Positions 51,125 to 59,787 of a DNA stretch of 64,000 nucleotides are shown one piece after another (the first letter of the stretch is position 1; every line of letters begins with the position of its first letter). Source of the DNA: Paenibacillus eucommiae (GTDB lineage Bacteria; Bacillota; Bacilli; Paenibacillales; NBRC-103111); contig NZ_JAGGLB010000006.1 in assembly GCF_017874215.1 (NCBI RefSeq), positions 248,001 to 312,000 of the forward strand. The letters are read 5' to 3'. A program made the position numbers and the translations under genes. The notes under the pieces were generated by a model, which saw only the letters and a list, made by a program, of their open reading frames with translations, was not told the DNA's origin and ran no database searches.

Positions 51125-51633
51125 CCCGTGAACGATATTGGAAAAAAATAAAGGGAGGCCAGCTCCCTGCTTTTCTGGATACTGTCGCCCAAGAGAGCGG
51201 GCGGGCCGCAGGCCCCGTGGTTTTCGTCTGTATCGGAACAGACCGTTCGTCTGGCGATGCCCTGGGACCATTAGTTGGGACCCTTCTGCAGGAAGCAGGA
51301 TATCCCCATGTTATAGGCACGCTTGAAGCGCCCTGCGATGCCAGCAATTTACCGCAAAGACTGCTTGAAATTCCTCAAGGGGCAACCATTATCGCAATTG
51401 ATGCTTGTCTCGGACAGCATGCATCTGTAGGCCTGTTTCAAGTATCAAACCAGCCCGTCTATCCGGGAAAATCGGTTGGGAAAATGCTTCCACAGGTGGG
51501 TGATTACACGATTGCTGCTATCGTAAACGCTTCGGGGCCGAAACAGTATGCAATTTTACAAACAACCTCCCTGCATCTCGTTATGAAGATGTCGAAGGAG
51601 ATTGCTGAAGCGGTAAAGCAGGTGTTTCTCTAA
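51103..51633 (+). CDS. yyaC: YyaC family putative spore protease
   Basis: 176 residues. Similar to the GPR/HybD-type protease fold: VVFVCIGTDRSSGDALGPL near residue 37, TLEAPCDASNLPQRL, IIAIDACLGQHASVGLFQV and VNASGPKQYAILQTTSLHLV. YyaC is a sporulation-associated family whose exact substrate is not known. AAGAAAGG is 10 nt before ATG 51103. Supports the spore-forming nature of the host. Confidence 0.9.
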   Translation: MLTEGNAPRERYWKKIKGGQLPAFLDTVAQESGRAAGPVVFVCIGTDRSSGDALGPLVGTLLQEAGYPHVIGTLEAPCDASNLPQRLLEIPQGATIIAIDACLGQHASVGLFQVSNQPVYPGKSVGKMLPQVGDYTIAAIVNASGPKQYAILQTTSLHLVMKMSKEIAEAVKQVFL

Positions 51634-51961
51634 AAATCCCCAAAGCAAAGGCCTTCCAACTCGGCAGGCTCCTCCACGCCAGTCCCGGCGACACGCTTTG
51701 TACCGCTAGCCGCTGCCGACGAGGGAAAGCGCACCGCTTGTCCTTCACATCGGTCCGGCACAGATTGAACTTCTACCCTGGCTTCGATCACCGATTGCTT
51801 CGTGAAGTCGTGCACGCGCTAGTGGAGCAGGTGCCGTGCTAACGCTCCCGCTCCCCAGCAACTATTGGCAAGCGAAAGCCTTCCGACATCTAGGCTGTCA
51901 GACTGAATCAGGAAGTGCCGCAAGCCCCGGCTGCACGATCAGCACCCTCGATTCCTACCTT
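51634..51961. other. GC-rich gap without a recognised gene
   Basis: 328 nt between yyaC and the SUKH gene, visibly richer in G+C than its surroundings. On the minus strand an open frame of 61 codons (51630-51815, VHDFTKQSVIEARVEVQSV and on) has no family look. Could be a decayed gene or acquired fragment. No repeat of it elsewhere in the window was noticed. Confidence 0.45.
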
Positions 51962-52516
51962 TTAATCGTTCAGTTCGTCTTCCACCGATGTCGTACCCCT
52001 GCATAGATCAGCCAAAGAATCCGCGATCTTCTTGCAATCTTCGTAGCCCAGATTACCGGAGTGTGCGGCAACAATCGGGTATTCCCCGTCCATCATGTCT
52101 TCTCGCATATCAAAAATATAATGATTGCCGCAGCCGTCCATACCAAGAGAAACTGCTCCCCGCATATACTCTGGAAATTCGTAAGCTAAATTCATCACCC
52201 TGAAATCGGCCGCACTGAAAAACTGAAAGTACCTCTCACCATTCACGAACTCTCCGCCGTTAGAATACTGGAGAAAGTCGATATAGCTGATTGGCAGCTT
52301 TTTTTGGGGCAGGGTCCACCGGGAGGGGTCGAACGGCTTATATTGACTATAGAGCGGATCTGTAACGGGAAAAGGATTTTGCTGCCGCTCAACGATTTCC
52401 GCGATCTCTTCTTCAGACATTGGCATATTCCACGCACATAGGAAGCGTTGCAAGTCGTCTTTCGACAAACCATCAATCTTCATGTACTCCTTCTCGAACA
52501 CCGCATTCCAATTCAT
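51962..52516 (-). CDS. SMI1/KNR4 (SUKH) family protein
   Basis: 184 residues. SUKH landmarks: LPISYIDFLQYSNGGEFVNG near residue 80, FFSAADFRVMNLAYEFPEYM, and VSLGMDGCGNHYIFDMRE near 130. SUKH proteins often act as immunity proteins against polymorphic toxins, but stand-alone copies are common. No toxin gene is next to it; one flank is the GC-rich gap and the other an R1 repeat. ATG 52516 is preceded on the minus strand by GGGAGGCTCCGCCT. Confidence 0.85.
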   Translation of the reverse strand: MNWNAVFEKEYMKIDGLSKDDLQRFLCAWNMPMSEEEIAEIVERQQNPFPVTDPLYSQYKPFDPSRWTLPQKKLPISYIDFLQYSNGGEFVNGERYFQFFSAADFRVMNLAYEFPEYMRGAVSLGMDGCGNHYIFDMREDMMDGEYPIVAAHSGNLGYEDCKKIADSLADLCRGTTSVEDELND

Positions 52517-52560
52517 AGGCGGAGCCTCCCAATAAAAAGAGTTTTATAAACCCAATGCGC

Positions 52561-52748
52561 CCTTACGGACCTCAGATCCGTTATTTTAGTAATTCAAAGG
52601 TTTTTGCGGCGCTTACGGACCTGAAAGACGTTATTTATGCTCAAACCGCCCCGAAACCAATGAGTTTAGGGTAAATAACGGAACCTATGTCCGTAACTCT
52701 CGTGAAAAAGAGATAAATGGCAAAATAACGTACCTCATGTCCGTAAGC
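52561..52748. repeat. Nested palindromic repeat, copy 3 (family R1, complete)
   Basis: Best-preserved copy. Outer arms CTTACGGACCTCAGATCCGT and AACGTACCTCATGTCCGTAAG; inner arms CTTACGGACCTGAAAGACGT and AACGGAACCTATGTCCGTAA. Same internal words as copy 1 (ATTCAAAGGTTTTTGCG, AAAAAGAGATAAATGGCAA). Lies in the 347-nt gap between the SUKH gene and the membrane protein. Confidence 0.85.
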
Positions 52749-52806
52749 TATACGTCCATAAGACCCGGAACTAGGTAACATTAAGTAACCCGTCATAAGC
52801 GCACTC

Positions 52807-52831
52807 AAAGGACGCCGCAAAGCGCCTTTTT
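52807..52831 (-). terminator. Terminator-like hairpin after the membrane protein gene
   Basis: AAAGGACGC and GCGCCTTT pair with one bulge around CGCAAA; 33 nt after the stop of the minus-strand gene. T tract on that strand is short. Confidence 0.5.
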
Positions 52832-52863
52832 ATGTGCTAACCATCCCTTTTTAGATTCAAGGT

Positions 52864-53385
52864 TTATACAGCATTTAAATTTGCTTTCAGCTTCACTTCT
52901 TCTCTTAGCAAATAACAGAAATACAGCACATAATAAGAGACGATTACAAAAAACACTCCCGCTGTCAGCGGATCCTTAGTAAATTGAGACGGATCAGCCA
53001 TATTTATGCTGCCTGGTTCCGTACTGCCAAGAAGAAAAATAAGCCGATAGGCAATGCGGCCAAGGAAGAGAACAAGCACGGTCACCTCTATCCATAGATG
53101 GGTACGGTAATACCAGCCCTGTTCCCGTTTCTCGAAACGGGTATGGCGGATTGCTACGAAACCCAGCGCAGCCCCTGCGGCCAGTCCAATACCATCAGCA
53201 ACAAAATAAATAGGATGAAGAATGCCAAGCGCCAAAATCAGCAGTCCCAGAATGCCGAAAAAAAGTGTCCGGAAGAGCAGGCGTCTACGACTGAGCTTCT
53301 GAAACCCGATCGATCTTTTGGTGCGGCGGTACACGATAAATCCGATTAATAGAGCAGTAAATAAATAGTGATAAGTCCCTTCCAT
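52864..53385 (-). CDS. Multi-pass membrane protein, CcdC/DUF1453-like
   Basis: 173 residues with about five hydrophobic segments. Early string FIVYRRTKRSIGFQKLSRRR followed by FGILGLLILALGILHPIYF and AAGAALGFVAIRHTRFEKRE, then YRTHLWIEVTVLVLFLGRIA, the pattern I associate with CcdC-like proteins (DUF1453). Function unknown. Start ATG 53385 follows GGAGGAACGCAA on the minus strand. Upstream (53386-53679) is AT-rich sequence with a repeated TGTACAAAAGT word and no gene. Confidence 0.65.
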   Translation of the reverse strand: MEGTYHYLFTALLIGFIVYRRTKRSIGFQKLSRRRLLFRTLFFGILGLLILALGILHPIYFVADGIGLAAGAALGFVAIRHTRFEKREQGWYYRTHLWIEVTVLVLFLGRIAYRLIFLLGSTEPGSINMADPSQFTKDPLTAGVFFVIVSYYVLYFCYLLREEVKLKANLNAV

Positions 53386-53679
53386 TTGCGTTCCTCCCGC
53401 TGCAGCTTACTGGTGATAATTCATTGAAATTTCATTCTAACAAACATGCGGCATGTTTTAAAAATTATTTTTCCGTTTACAAATATAAAGCATACATTTC
53501 ATATAGGCACGATAAACTTACTATTACACGTATTAGTATATGCAAGTGTGTTTGTGAACTTGTACAAAAGTATATGTACTTAGTCATTTAAAAGTTACAG
53601 CTGCATTTTATGTACAAAAGTTATAAACGCACGCATGTGCTGCTGCCTGGAAATCATAGCGTAAGGAGCTGATGGGACA

Positions 53680-53964
53680 ATGCCCATGATTACCCACTTT
53701 AATTTTCGAAATTCTTCTAACGAAATCTACTGCTGTCTGCGAAATAGAGTCGTTCTCCTCGATAGCAAGCAATCCGAACAGTTTTGTAAGAGCTGTAAAA
53801 TGTACGAGGGCGACTGCGGAGGAAGAGGTGTTGCCTGCGCTTGGGAGGATGCAAGGAATATTAACAACCCACACCTGGTTACTAATCCGCATGCGGAATT
53901 TTCCAGTAATCAAATCAGGCAGGTGCGCTTGAAGGGTCCGTCCATGCTAGTTTTCACAAGTTGA
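53680..53964 (+). CDS. Small Cys-rich hypothetical protein
   Basis: 94 residues from ATG 53680, AAGGAG 11 nt upstream. Six Cys residues lie in the centre: YCCLRNRVVLLD, then FCKSCKMYEGDCGGRGVACAW near residues 35-55. The CxxC followed by two more Cys could bind a metal. C-terminal third is polar. No known family and no obvious partner; it stands alone in front of the diguanylate cyclase gene. Confidence 0.55.
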   Translation: MPMITHFNFRNSSNEIYCCLRNRVVLLDSKQSEQFCKSCKMYEGDCGGRGVACAWEDARNINNPHLVTNPHAEFSSNQIRQVRLKGPSMLVFTS

Positions 53965-54108
53965 TTATTCCTTTACTAACGGCTCCCCGGCGTCATGCAG
54001 CCCGCATGCACGCTTATTTTTGTTTATAAAGCTTTCAGCGGCTGTACGAAGACTCTGGTCGAATTGTATAGTATAATATAATCATTAAGTCGTGGAAAAT
54101 GGGGAATC

Positions 54109-55737
54109 ATGTTGTTCTCGAGAATAAAGACGTTTGCGGGAAAACAAACATTAAAATTTAGAGTTCGATTATGGGTAGGAACGATTATCCTGATGCTTGG
54201 CCTGTCTATTATGACTTCTTTTTATTTGCTTGGCAAAAATGACAGAGTTAATGAAATTAAGCAGCAATTGCAGCAGGTCATCACACTGCAAAGCCTTTAT
54301 ATTGAGCGGTGGACAGGAGAGCGGGCGGCTGATATCAAACGGATTGCTAACTCGGATAATGCCAGGCAGCTGAATATGGAGCGATTGTTTCGCGATTTGA
54401 AATCTTACTTCAGCGTGGATTCGGAGTATAACAATATATTTTTTGTTTCGGCTACGGGGTACTCCTCTACAGAGAGTCCGATATCCAATAATGTTTTTGT
54501 AGGAGACAGGGACTATTTTATTGCTGCCTCTAACAAACAGGATTTTATATCAGGTGTACTGATTTCCAAGGCAACAGGCCACCCTATGATTACGTTCTCC
54601 TCTCCTATACTGAGTCCTAGCAACGAATTTATTGGCGCAATTGTAGGGACCGTGAAGCTTCAAACTCTGGATGCAGTTATGACAAATTTGAATTTCGGTA
54701 AAACCGGTGAGCTTTTTGTTATAGATGAGAAGGGTGCGGTCATCACCAAATCCAAGGAGACGAATTCCCAGATAGGGAATGGCGAGATGAAGACGGAGAT
54801 CGTGCAAAGAGCGCTTCAGGATAAAAAAGATTTTTCCCCTTATCAAGGATATAGAGATAGAGCCGTATATGGAGGCTATCAATGGGCTAATGAGCATAAG
54901 TGGATTATTGTTGGAGAAATTACCACAAGTGAAGTGTTCGAAAATCTAAATCGTATTTTGCTTTTACTTATTGTGATTACTCTCGTTGTTCTTCTTGTAA
55001 GCTTGTATGCTGTTTTCATTCTGACTTCATGGGTCGAGCGTCCCATTCATCATTTACTCAAGGGCACGAAGATTGTGAAGGATGGGAATTATGATTATCA
55101 AATTGCTTCAGAAGAAATGAAGCATGCACCAATTGAGCTTAGAGAGCTTTGTGAGACTTATAATGTGATGTCGAGCAAGTTAAAGAGTACGGTGGAGCTT
55201 TTAGAATATTCTGCTCTTAAGGATCATCTGACGGGAATTCATAATCGGAGATATATTATGACGGAAGGCAGCGCACTCATAGAAAGCGCGATTCAATTGG
55301 GGCAGCCTTGCTCAGTCATTATGGTGGATGTCGACTTTTTCAAGAAAATTAATGATACTTACGGTCATATTATCGGTGATAGGGTCCTCAAGCATATTGC
55401 CAGGCAATTGAGCCAGCATACCGATCGCAGTATAGTTGCTGGGAGATATGGTGGTGAGGAGTTTATTATTTTGGCCATTAATATGGATGCTTCCGGCAGC
55501 CTGCTGCTTGCCGAAGAGCTGAGAATATGGATGATCGAACACCCCTATACGGATGGTTCTCAAACAGTTGGCGTTACCGTAAGTATGGGAGTAGCTGACT
55601 ACTTGCAGCATTTGGAATATGGAACCACACATTTGGAGGATATGATCTCAAGAGCGGATCAAGCGCTGTACTGGGCCAAATCCAGAGGAAGAAACCGTAT
55701 TGATGTTCATTTGAAGGTTTCTCCTGATCTCCTATAA
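54109..55737 (+). CDS. Membrane diguanylate cyclase (dCache-HAMP-GGDEF)
   Basis: 542 residues. Membrane helices near 25-45 and 282-305 enclose an extracellular dCache-type sensor (FFVSATGYSSTESPISNNVF, GVLISKATGHPMITFSSPI). HAMP near 305-360, then GGDEF 375-535: DHLTGIHNRRYIM, VIMVDVDFFKKINDTYGH and GRYGGEEFIILA, with GGEEF near 448. The RxxD inhibitory site normally just before the active loop is absent (HTDRSIVAGRY). Makes c-di-GMP in response to an outside ligand. Upstream TATAAT at 54072 could be a -10 element. Confidence 0.93.
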   Translation: MLFSRIKTFAGKQTLKFRVRLWVGTIILMLGLSIMTSFYLLGKNDRVNEIKQQLQQVITLQSLYIERWTGERAADIKRIANSDNARQLNMERLFRDLKSYFSVDSEYNNIFFVSATGYSSTESPISNNVFVGDRDYFIAASNKQDFISGVLISKATGHPMITFSSPILSPSNEFIGAIVGTVKLQTLDAVMTNLNFGKTGELFVIDEKGAVITKSKETNSQIGNGEMKTEIVQRALQDKKDFSPYQGYRDRAVYGGYQWANEHKWIIVGEITTSEVFENLNRILLLLIVITLVVLLVSLYAVFILTSWVERPIHHLLKGTKIVKDGNYDYQIASEEMKHAPIELRELCETYNVMSSKLKSTVELLEYSALKDHLTGIHNRRYIMTEGSALIESAIQLGQPCSVIMVDVDFFKKINDTYGHIIGDRVLKHIARQLSQHTDRSIVAGRYGGEEFIILAINMDASGSLLLAEELRIWMIEHPYTDGSQTVGVTVSMGVADYLQHLEYGTTHLEDMISRADQALYWAKSRGRNRIDVHLKVSPDLL

Positions 55738-55811
55738 TCTGCTGTAGGTGGAAGGCATAGTGTATAATAGGCAGAGAATAAATGCGTATACCAACTTTTA
55801 GGGGGATTTTA

Positions 55812-56930
55812 ATGTCACAAATGCAGTTAAGACCAATGGGTATTGGAAGGATACTGGATCGCAGTTTCCAACTATACCGCAAGCATTTTGTTAAGCTGAC
55901 CTTTTTGATGCTGCTGCTTTTTGGGCCTTTTTATTTGGTTCAAAACTTAATTCTAGTAGATCAGAATGCAGCGGCTACGAATTCATTTCTGGAGCAGCTC
56001 AGAAACTTTTCTTCGTTGGAAGATTTCGTGAATTCCGGTATTGAAACAGAGTTAACCGATGATCTGGGTCTAGGAAAGATCCTAGCCTATATATTTCTTT
56101 TGCTGCCTATATTTTTTCTTGGCTTAGTGCCATTGGCAGTGGCTGCAATTGTTTTTCTTACGAGAGCCGCTTTACTGGGTGAAGAGACGCCGACAATCGG
56201 CTCGCTGTTAAAGAGTGGGCTGCGCAGGTTTTGGCCTATGGCTGGAAGCACGCTGCTTATGACTGTTATTATGGGTGCCATGTACATAGGTTTTATGATC
56301 ATTATTCTTGTTGTTGCTTTACTGTTTGCTTTTGGTGCAGGGATTACAGGGACCATTGCCGGCTCAAATGCAGGAGTAGGAGCAGCTGTTTCCGCGATTG
56401 TTTTATTTGTTTTGCTGCTGCTTGGTGTATTAATCGGATTTAGTTATTTTTTCATACGCTGGGGCTATTATTTGCCAATTGTCGCGACGAATGGTGATGC
56501 GCCTGCTCTCGGGAGAAGCTGGAACTTGACGAAGCGAAGCTTCTGGCGGCTGTTCCTGATGTATGCAGTGCTCAGTATCGTAATTTATATTATTATGTTC
56601 GTAATTAATTTGGCACTCATTGCTGTACTTGGAAATGGATTGTTTAGTCAAGTGCTGCAGAGTTTGCTTACAGTTCTGATTTCGCCACTCATTTTATTGC
56701 CTTATGCCGTCAGTTTTTTTGATTTGAAAGTACGTAATGAAGGAATGGGCCTTGAGGATTTGATTCAAAATACGGTGTACGGAGAAGGAAAAGCAAGCTC
56801 AGGTGTATGGCAGGATAACCCTGAAGCAGACCAGTTCCACTATGCCTCCAGATTTGAGAAAACTCCGTCTGCACCAGATGCCTCAACTGAAGCCCATCGA
56901 TCTGAGGAGCTGTTAAAGAAAGATGAGTAG
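55812..56930 (+). CDS. Multi-pass membrane protein
   Basis: 372 residues from ATG 55812, AGGGGG 6 nt upstream (ATG 55782 has none). N-terminus QLRPMGIGRILDRSFQLYRK, then six or so hydrophobic segments, rich in Ile/Leu/Gly/Ala, and WNLTKRSFWRLFLMYAVLS, a pattern seen in glycerophosphodiesterase membrane-domain-like proteins. C-terminal about 60 residues are polar. First gene of the DUF4129/DUF4350/MoxR/DUF58 cluster; its stop overlaps the next start. Confidence 0.75.
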   Translation: MSQMQLRPMGIGRILDRSFQLYRKHFVKLTFLMLLLFGPFYLVQNLILVDQNAAATNSFLEQLRNFSSLEDFVNSGIETELTDDLGLGKILAYIFLLLPIFFLGLVPLAVAAIVFLTRAALLGEETPTIGSLLKSGLRRFWPMAGSTLLMTVIMGAMYIGFMIIILVVALLFAFGAGITGTIAGSNAGVGAAVSAIVLFVLLLLGVLIGFSYFFIRWGYYLPIVATNGDAPALGRSWNLTKRSFWRLFLMYAVLSIVIYIIMFVINLALIAVLGNGLFSQVLQSLLTVLISPLILLPYAVSFFDLKVRNEGMGLEDLIQNTVYGEGKASSGVWQDNPEADQFHYASRFEKTPSAPDASTEAHRSEELLKKDE

Positions 56931-57564
56931 CTTGCAGCAGCTGTCTGAAGATAAGGAAAAGCTGAAACAAATACTGTCCAAAGATGAATATACGGCTTAT
57001 ACGCGTTCAGAAGGATGGTCTTTCCGGGAATTGCTCCGGTGGTTATGGCGCAAGTTCCTTGGCCTGTTTCCTGACTTGCAAATGTCTAAGGGTGTCGGGT
57101 CGCTGCTCACCTATGGTTTGCTGCTGATAGTCCTTGCTGTGATTGTTTTTGCGATCTATTGGTTCTCCAAGCAGCTGCTAAGGCAAGGCCGTGTTCGGAT
57201 GCGATCCTATTTGCCGGAAGGAGAGCTCAGCCGCTCCTATTCATATTATTGGCAGCAAGCGGCTGAGTATGGGGCAGCGGGAAACTGGCGTGAAGGAATT
57301 CGTTCTGTTTTCCTGAGCCTGTTGTTTTATTTGGAAGCACAGAAGCACATCCGTGTAGAGAAATGGAAAACAAATTGGGAGTATGCCGATGAGCTGGCTG
57401 GCGCTGAGCCGTCGCTCGTCCCTTTGCTCCATGATTGCTCGCTCTTATTCGAGCGTGTCTGGTATGGGAAGCAAGAAGCGAATGAAGCGATTTTTGCTGC
57501 TATATATGAGCGGGCGGCACAACTGCTGGAGAAGGGAGCGGATGATCAGGATGCGCAAGCTTAA
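56923..57564 (+). CDS. DUF4129 domain membrane protein
   Basis: 213 residues. N-terminal SLQQLSEDKEKLKQILSKDE, one membrane helix (LLTYGLLLIVLAVIVFAIYW near 65), then the DUF4129 domain in the last about 100 residues: YYWQQAAEYGAAGNWREGIR, SLLFYLEAQKHIRVEKWKTN and LFERVWYGKQEANEAIFA. Start ATG overlaps the previous stop (ATGAGTAG). DUF4129 is often fused to or placed beside transglutaminase and DUF58/MoxR proteins; role unknown. Confidence 0.85.
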   Translation: MSSLQQLSEDKEKLKQILSKDEYTAYTRSEGWSFRELLRWLWRKFLGLFPDLQMSKGVGSLLTYGLLLIVLAVIVFAIYWFSKQLLRQGRVRMRSYLPEGELSRSYSYYWQQAAEYGAAGNWREGIRSVFLSLLFYLEAQKHIRVEKWKTNWEYADELAGAEPSLVPLLHDCSLLFERVWYGKQEANEAIFAAIYERAAQLLEKGADDQDAQA

Positions 57565-58861
57565 CAAGCTTCATATCGGGCTTGCTGTCAGCATCGTGCT
57601 GTTTCTTTGTCTGGGCTATCTGATCGTTAAGCCGGAACGTGAGAATAATCCGCCTTATCTCTCTTTTTCTCCGGATGCAGATGGTGTTAAGGCCTGGAGA
57701 GAGCTGTTGGAAAGCAAGCCGGGCAAGGTTCGCGAATGGCGTCTTGGTTGGGGCGAGCTGCCTCCAGGGGGCGGTCAATTGCTGGTGGCTGTTCAACCGG
57801 GTGAAATTGCCCAGGAACAATTGGCGGAAATCACGGAATGGGTCCGTCAGGGAAATGATCTTATGGTTTGGGATCAGCAGCCCTATGAATGGGCCGAAAG
57901 GTTCCCGATTGCAATTCCCCAGAATGAAAATGAGAGCGGGAATAAGAACCAGAATGAGATAAATAATGAGACTCATAATCAGGAGCAAGCCGAGACAGGC
58001 TTGGCTGCCGGACAAGTTAGGGTCATCACTCAAGAGGGAATTACTAATGGGCAGGAAGCACTGAAGGGTGTGGTTCAGACATCATTTCGGCTTCAGCCAG
58101 CGGACACCCTGCCGACAGAGCAATTACAACAATCACAACAATCTCAACAAACACAGTTTCCACAGCAGATACTCCTCTCAGATGAGCAGGGTGTGCTGGC
58201 AAGCCGGGTTGAGGTTGGTTCTGGCAGTATAACGATGGTGTTGACACCAGAGTGGTTAATGAATGGAACTATTTTGAGCGACTCCCATTTTGAATTGGTT
58301 TGGACGCTTTTTATGGACTCGTGGGACACGGTGTGGATCGACGAGACTTATCATGGATATGGCACGGCGAGAGGCTTGCCATCGATCTACCCGGCTTGGC
58401 TGAAGCTCGCTGGAGTGCAGCTTGGCATTGCGCTGCTTTGCTGGCTATGGCTGCGCGGCAAGCGCTTCGGCCCCGTCTACACGCCGCGGGCGTGGACGGT
58501 ACGCCGCGGCGACGAGACGCTGCTCGCCGTCGCCGGCTGGTACGAACGCCTCGGCTATCGCAGCGAGGCGCTATCCCACCAGCAGCTGCATTTGCGGCAG
58601 CTGCTGTATGAGCGCTGGGGGCTCAGCCCCAGCGCAACTGCGCAGCAGGCCGCACAAGCGGCACGCGTGCGCTGGCCGGAGGCGCAGGCGGAGCGGCTAG
58701 CCCGCCTGCTGGAGGCGGCGCCGCACAATAGTGCGCAGAACGACGCCGCAGGCGGCGAGGATGTGCAGTCCGGAGCGCAGCGCGGGCAGGTGAGCGCGAA
58801 AGCGTTTGTGGAGCAAACGCGCGAGCTGGGTGAAATCATAGCATACCTGGAAAAGGAGTGA
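57542..58861 (+). CDS. DUF4350 domain membrane protein
   Basis: 439 residues from ATG 57542 with GAAGGGAG directly upstream; overlaps the previous gene by 23 nt. N-terminal membrane helix (HIGLAVSIVLFLCLGYLIV), extracellular DUF4350 region (SPDADGVKAWRELLESKPGK, QLLVAVQPGEIAQEQLAEI), then a second helix near 290-310 (GVQLGIALLCWLWLRG) and an Arg/Ala-rich cytosolic tail. An insert of Asn/Glu/Gln repeats (NENESGNKNQNEINNETHNQ) sits near 130. The codon composition changes abruptly near 58430: the last about 400 nt are much richer in G+C. Confidence 0.85.
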   Translation: MIRMRKLNKLHIGLAVSIVLFLCLGYLIVKPERENNPPYLSFSPDADGVKAWRELLESKPGKVREWRLGWGELPPGGGQLLVAVQPGEIAQEQLAEITEWVRQGNDLMVWDQQPYEWAERFPIAIPQNENESGNKNQNEINNETHNQEQAETGLAAGQVRVITQEGITNGQEALKGVVQTSFRLQPADTLPTEQLQQSQQSQQTQFPQQILLSDEQGVLASRVEVGSGSITMVLTPEWLMNGTILSDSHFELVWTLFMDSWDTVWIDETYHGYGTARGLPSIYPAWLKLAGVQLGIALLCWLWLRGKRFGPVYTPRAWTVRRGDETLLAVAGWYERLGYRSEALSHQQLHLRQLLYERWGLSPSATAQQAAQAARVRWPEAQAERLARLLEAAPHNSAQNDAAGGEDVQSGAQRGQVSAKAFVEQTRELGEIIAYLEKE

Positions 58862-58866
58862 TCGGC

Positions 58867-59787
58867 ATGGAAAGATTATTAGAAGCTATGGAACAAAAGC
58901 TCTACGGACAGAAGCTGAACATTCGCTTGCTGGTCGCAGCGATGCTGGCCGGAGGGCATGTGCTGCTCGAAGGGGTTCCCGGCCTTGGCAAAACCAAAAT
59001 GGCCCGTACGTTAGCCACATTAGCCGGAGGCGAGTACAGGCGCATTCAATTTACGCCTGACTTGATGCCTGGCGATATTACCGGCAGCGTCGTGTTTAAT
59101 ATGAAAGAAAATGACTTTACAACTGTACGTGGTCCCGTCTTTACGAACGTGCTGCTGGCTGATGAAATTAACCGCTCCGGGCCAAAGACACAATCCGCTT
59201 TGCTGGAGGCAATGGAGGAGCGCCAGGTTACCATTCAAGGCGACACTCACCGGCTGCCTGATCCTTTCTTCGTCATAGCGACACAGAATCCTGTAGAGTA
59301 TGATGGGACGTATCCGCTGCCCGAAGCTCAGCTAGACCGTTTTCTTTTTAAGCTGGTGCTGGAATATCCGGGAGAGGAAGCGGAGAAGCAAATTCTTCGC
59401 GAGCATGTCCCTTTCTTCGAGGAACGCGAGCAGGTGCTTGCACCCGTTATGGGACCGGAGCGGATCAGAGAACTGCAAAAGCAGCTTTCCCAGGTAGTTG
59501 CCGAGGAATCGCTGCTGACCTACATAGCTACGCTGGTACGCAAAACCAGGGATTCGAAGCGAATACAGCTTGGAGCCAGTCCCCGTGCAGGAATTGCCGT
59601 GCTAATGGCTGCCAAGGCATGGGCGCTGCTGGAAGGCAGAACCTATGTGACTCCTGATGATATTAAGCTGGTAGCGCGACCGGCTCTGAGACACAGGCTG
59701 CTGCTGACCCCGCAAGCGGAATTGGAGGGCGGAACAAGTGACCACATCATCCAAGAGACGCTCGGGTCTATTCCGGTTCCTCGGTAA
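58867..59787 (+). CDS. MoxR family AAA+ ATPase
   Basis: 306 residues from ATG 58867, AAGGAG 8 nt upstream; 5 nt after the DUF4350 stop. Walker A EGVPGLGKTKMAR near 34-46, Walker B LLADEINRSGPKTQSALLEA near 97, sensor-1 FFVIATQNPVEYDGTYPLPE, and an Arg finger/sensor-2 region AQLDRFLFKL and GASPRAGIAVLMAAKAWAL. MoxR ATPases act as chaperones for partner complexes, here probably the DUF58/DUF4129/DUF4350 proteins encoded alongside. Confidence 0.95.
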   Translation: MERLLEAMEQKLYGQKLNIRLLVAAMLAGGHVLLEGVPGLGKTKMARTLATLAGGEYRRIQFTPDLMPGDITGSVVFNMKENDFTTVRGPVFTNVLLADEINRSGPKTQSALLEAMEERQVTIQGDTHRLPDPFFVIATQNPVEYDGTYPLPEAQLDRFLFKLVLEYPGEEAEKQILREHVPFFEEREQVLAPVMGPERIRELQKQLSQVVAEESLLTYIATLVRKTRDSKRIQLGASPRAGIAVLMAAKAWALLEGRTYVTPDDIKLVARPALRHRLLLTPQAELEGGTSDHIIQETLGSIPVPR

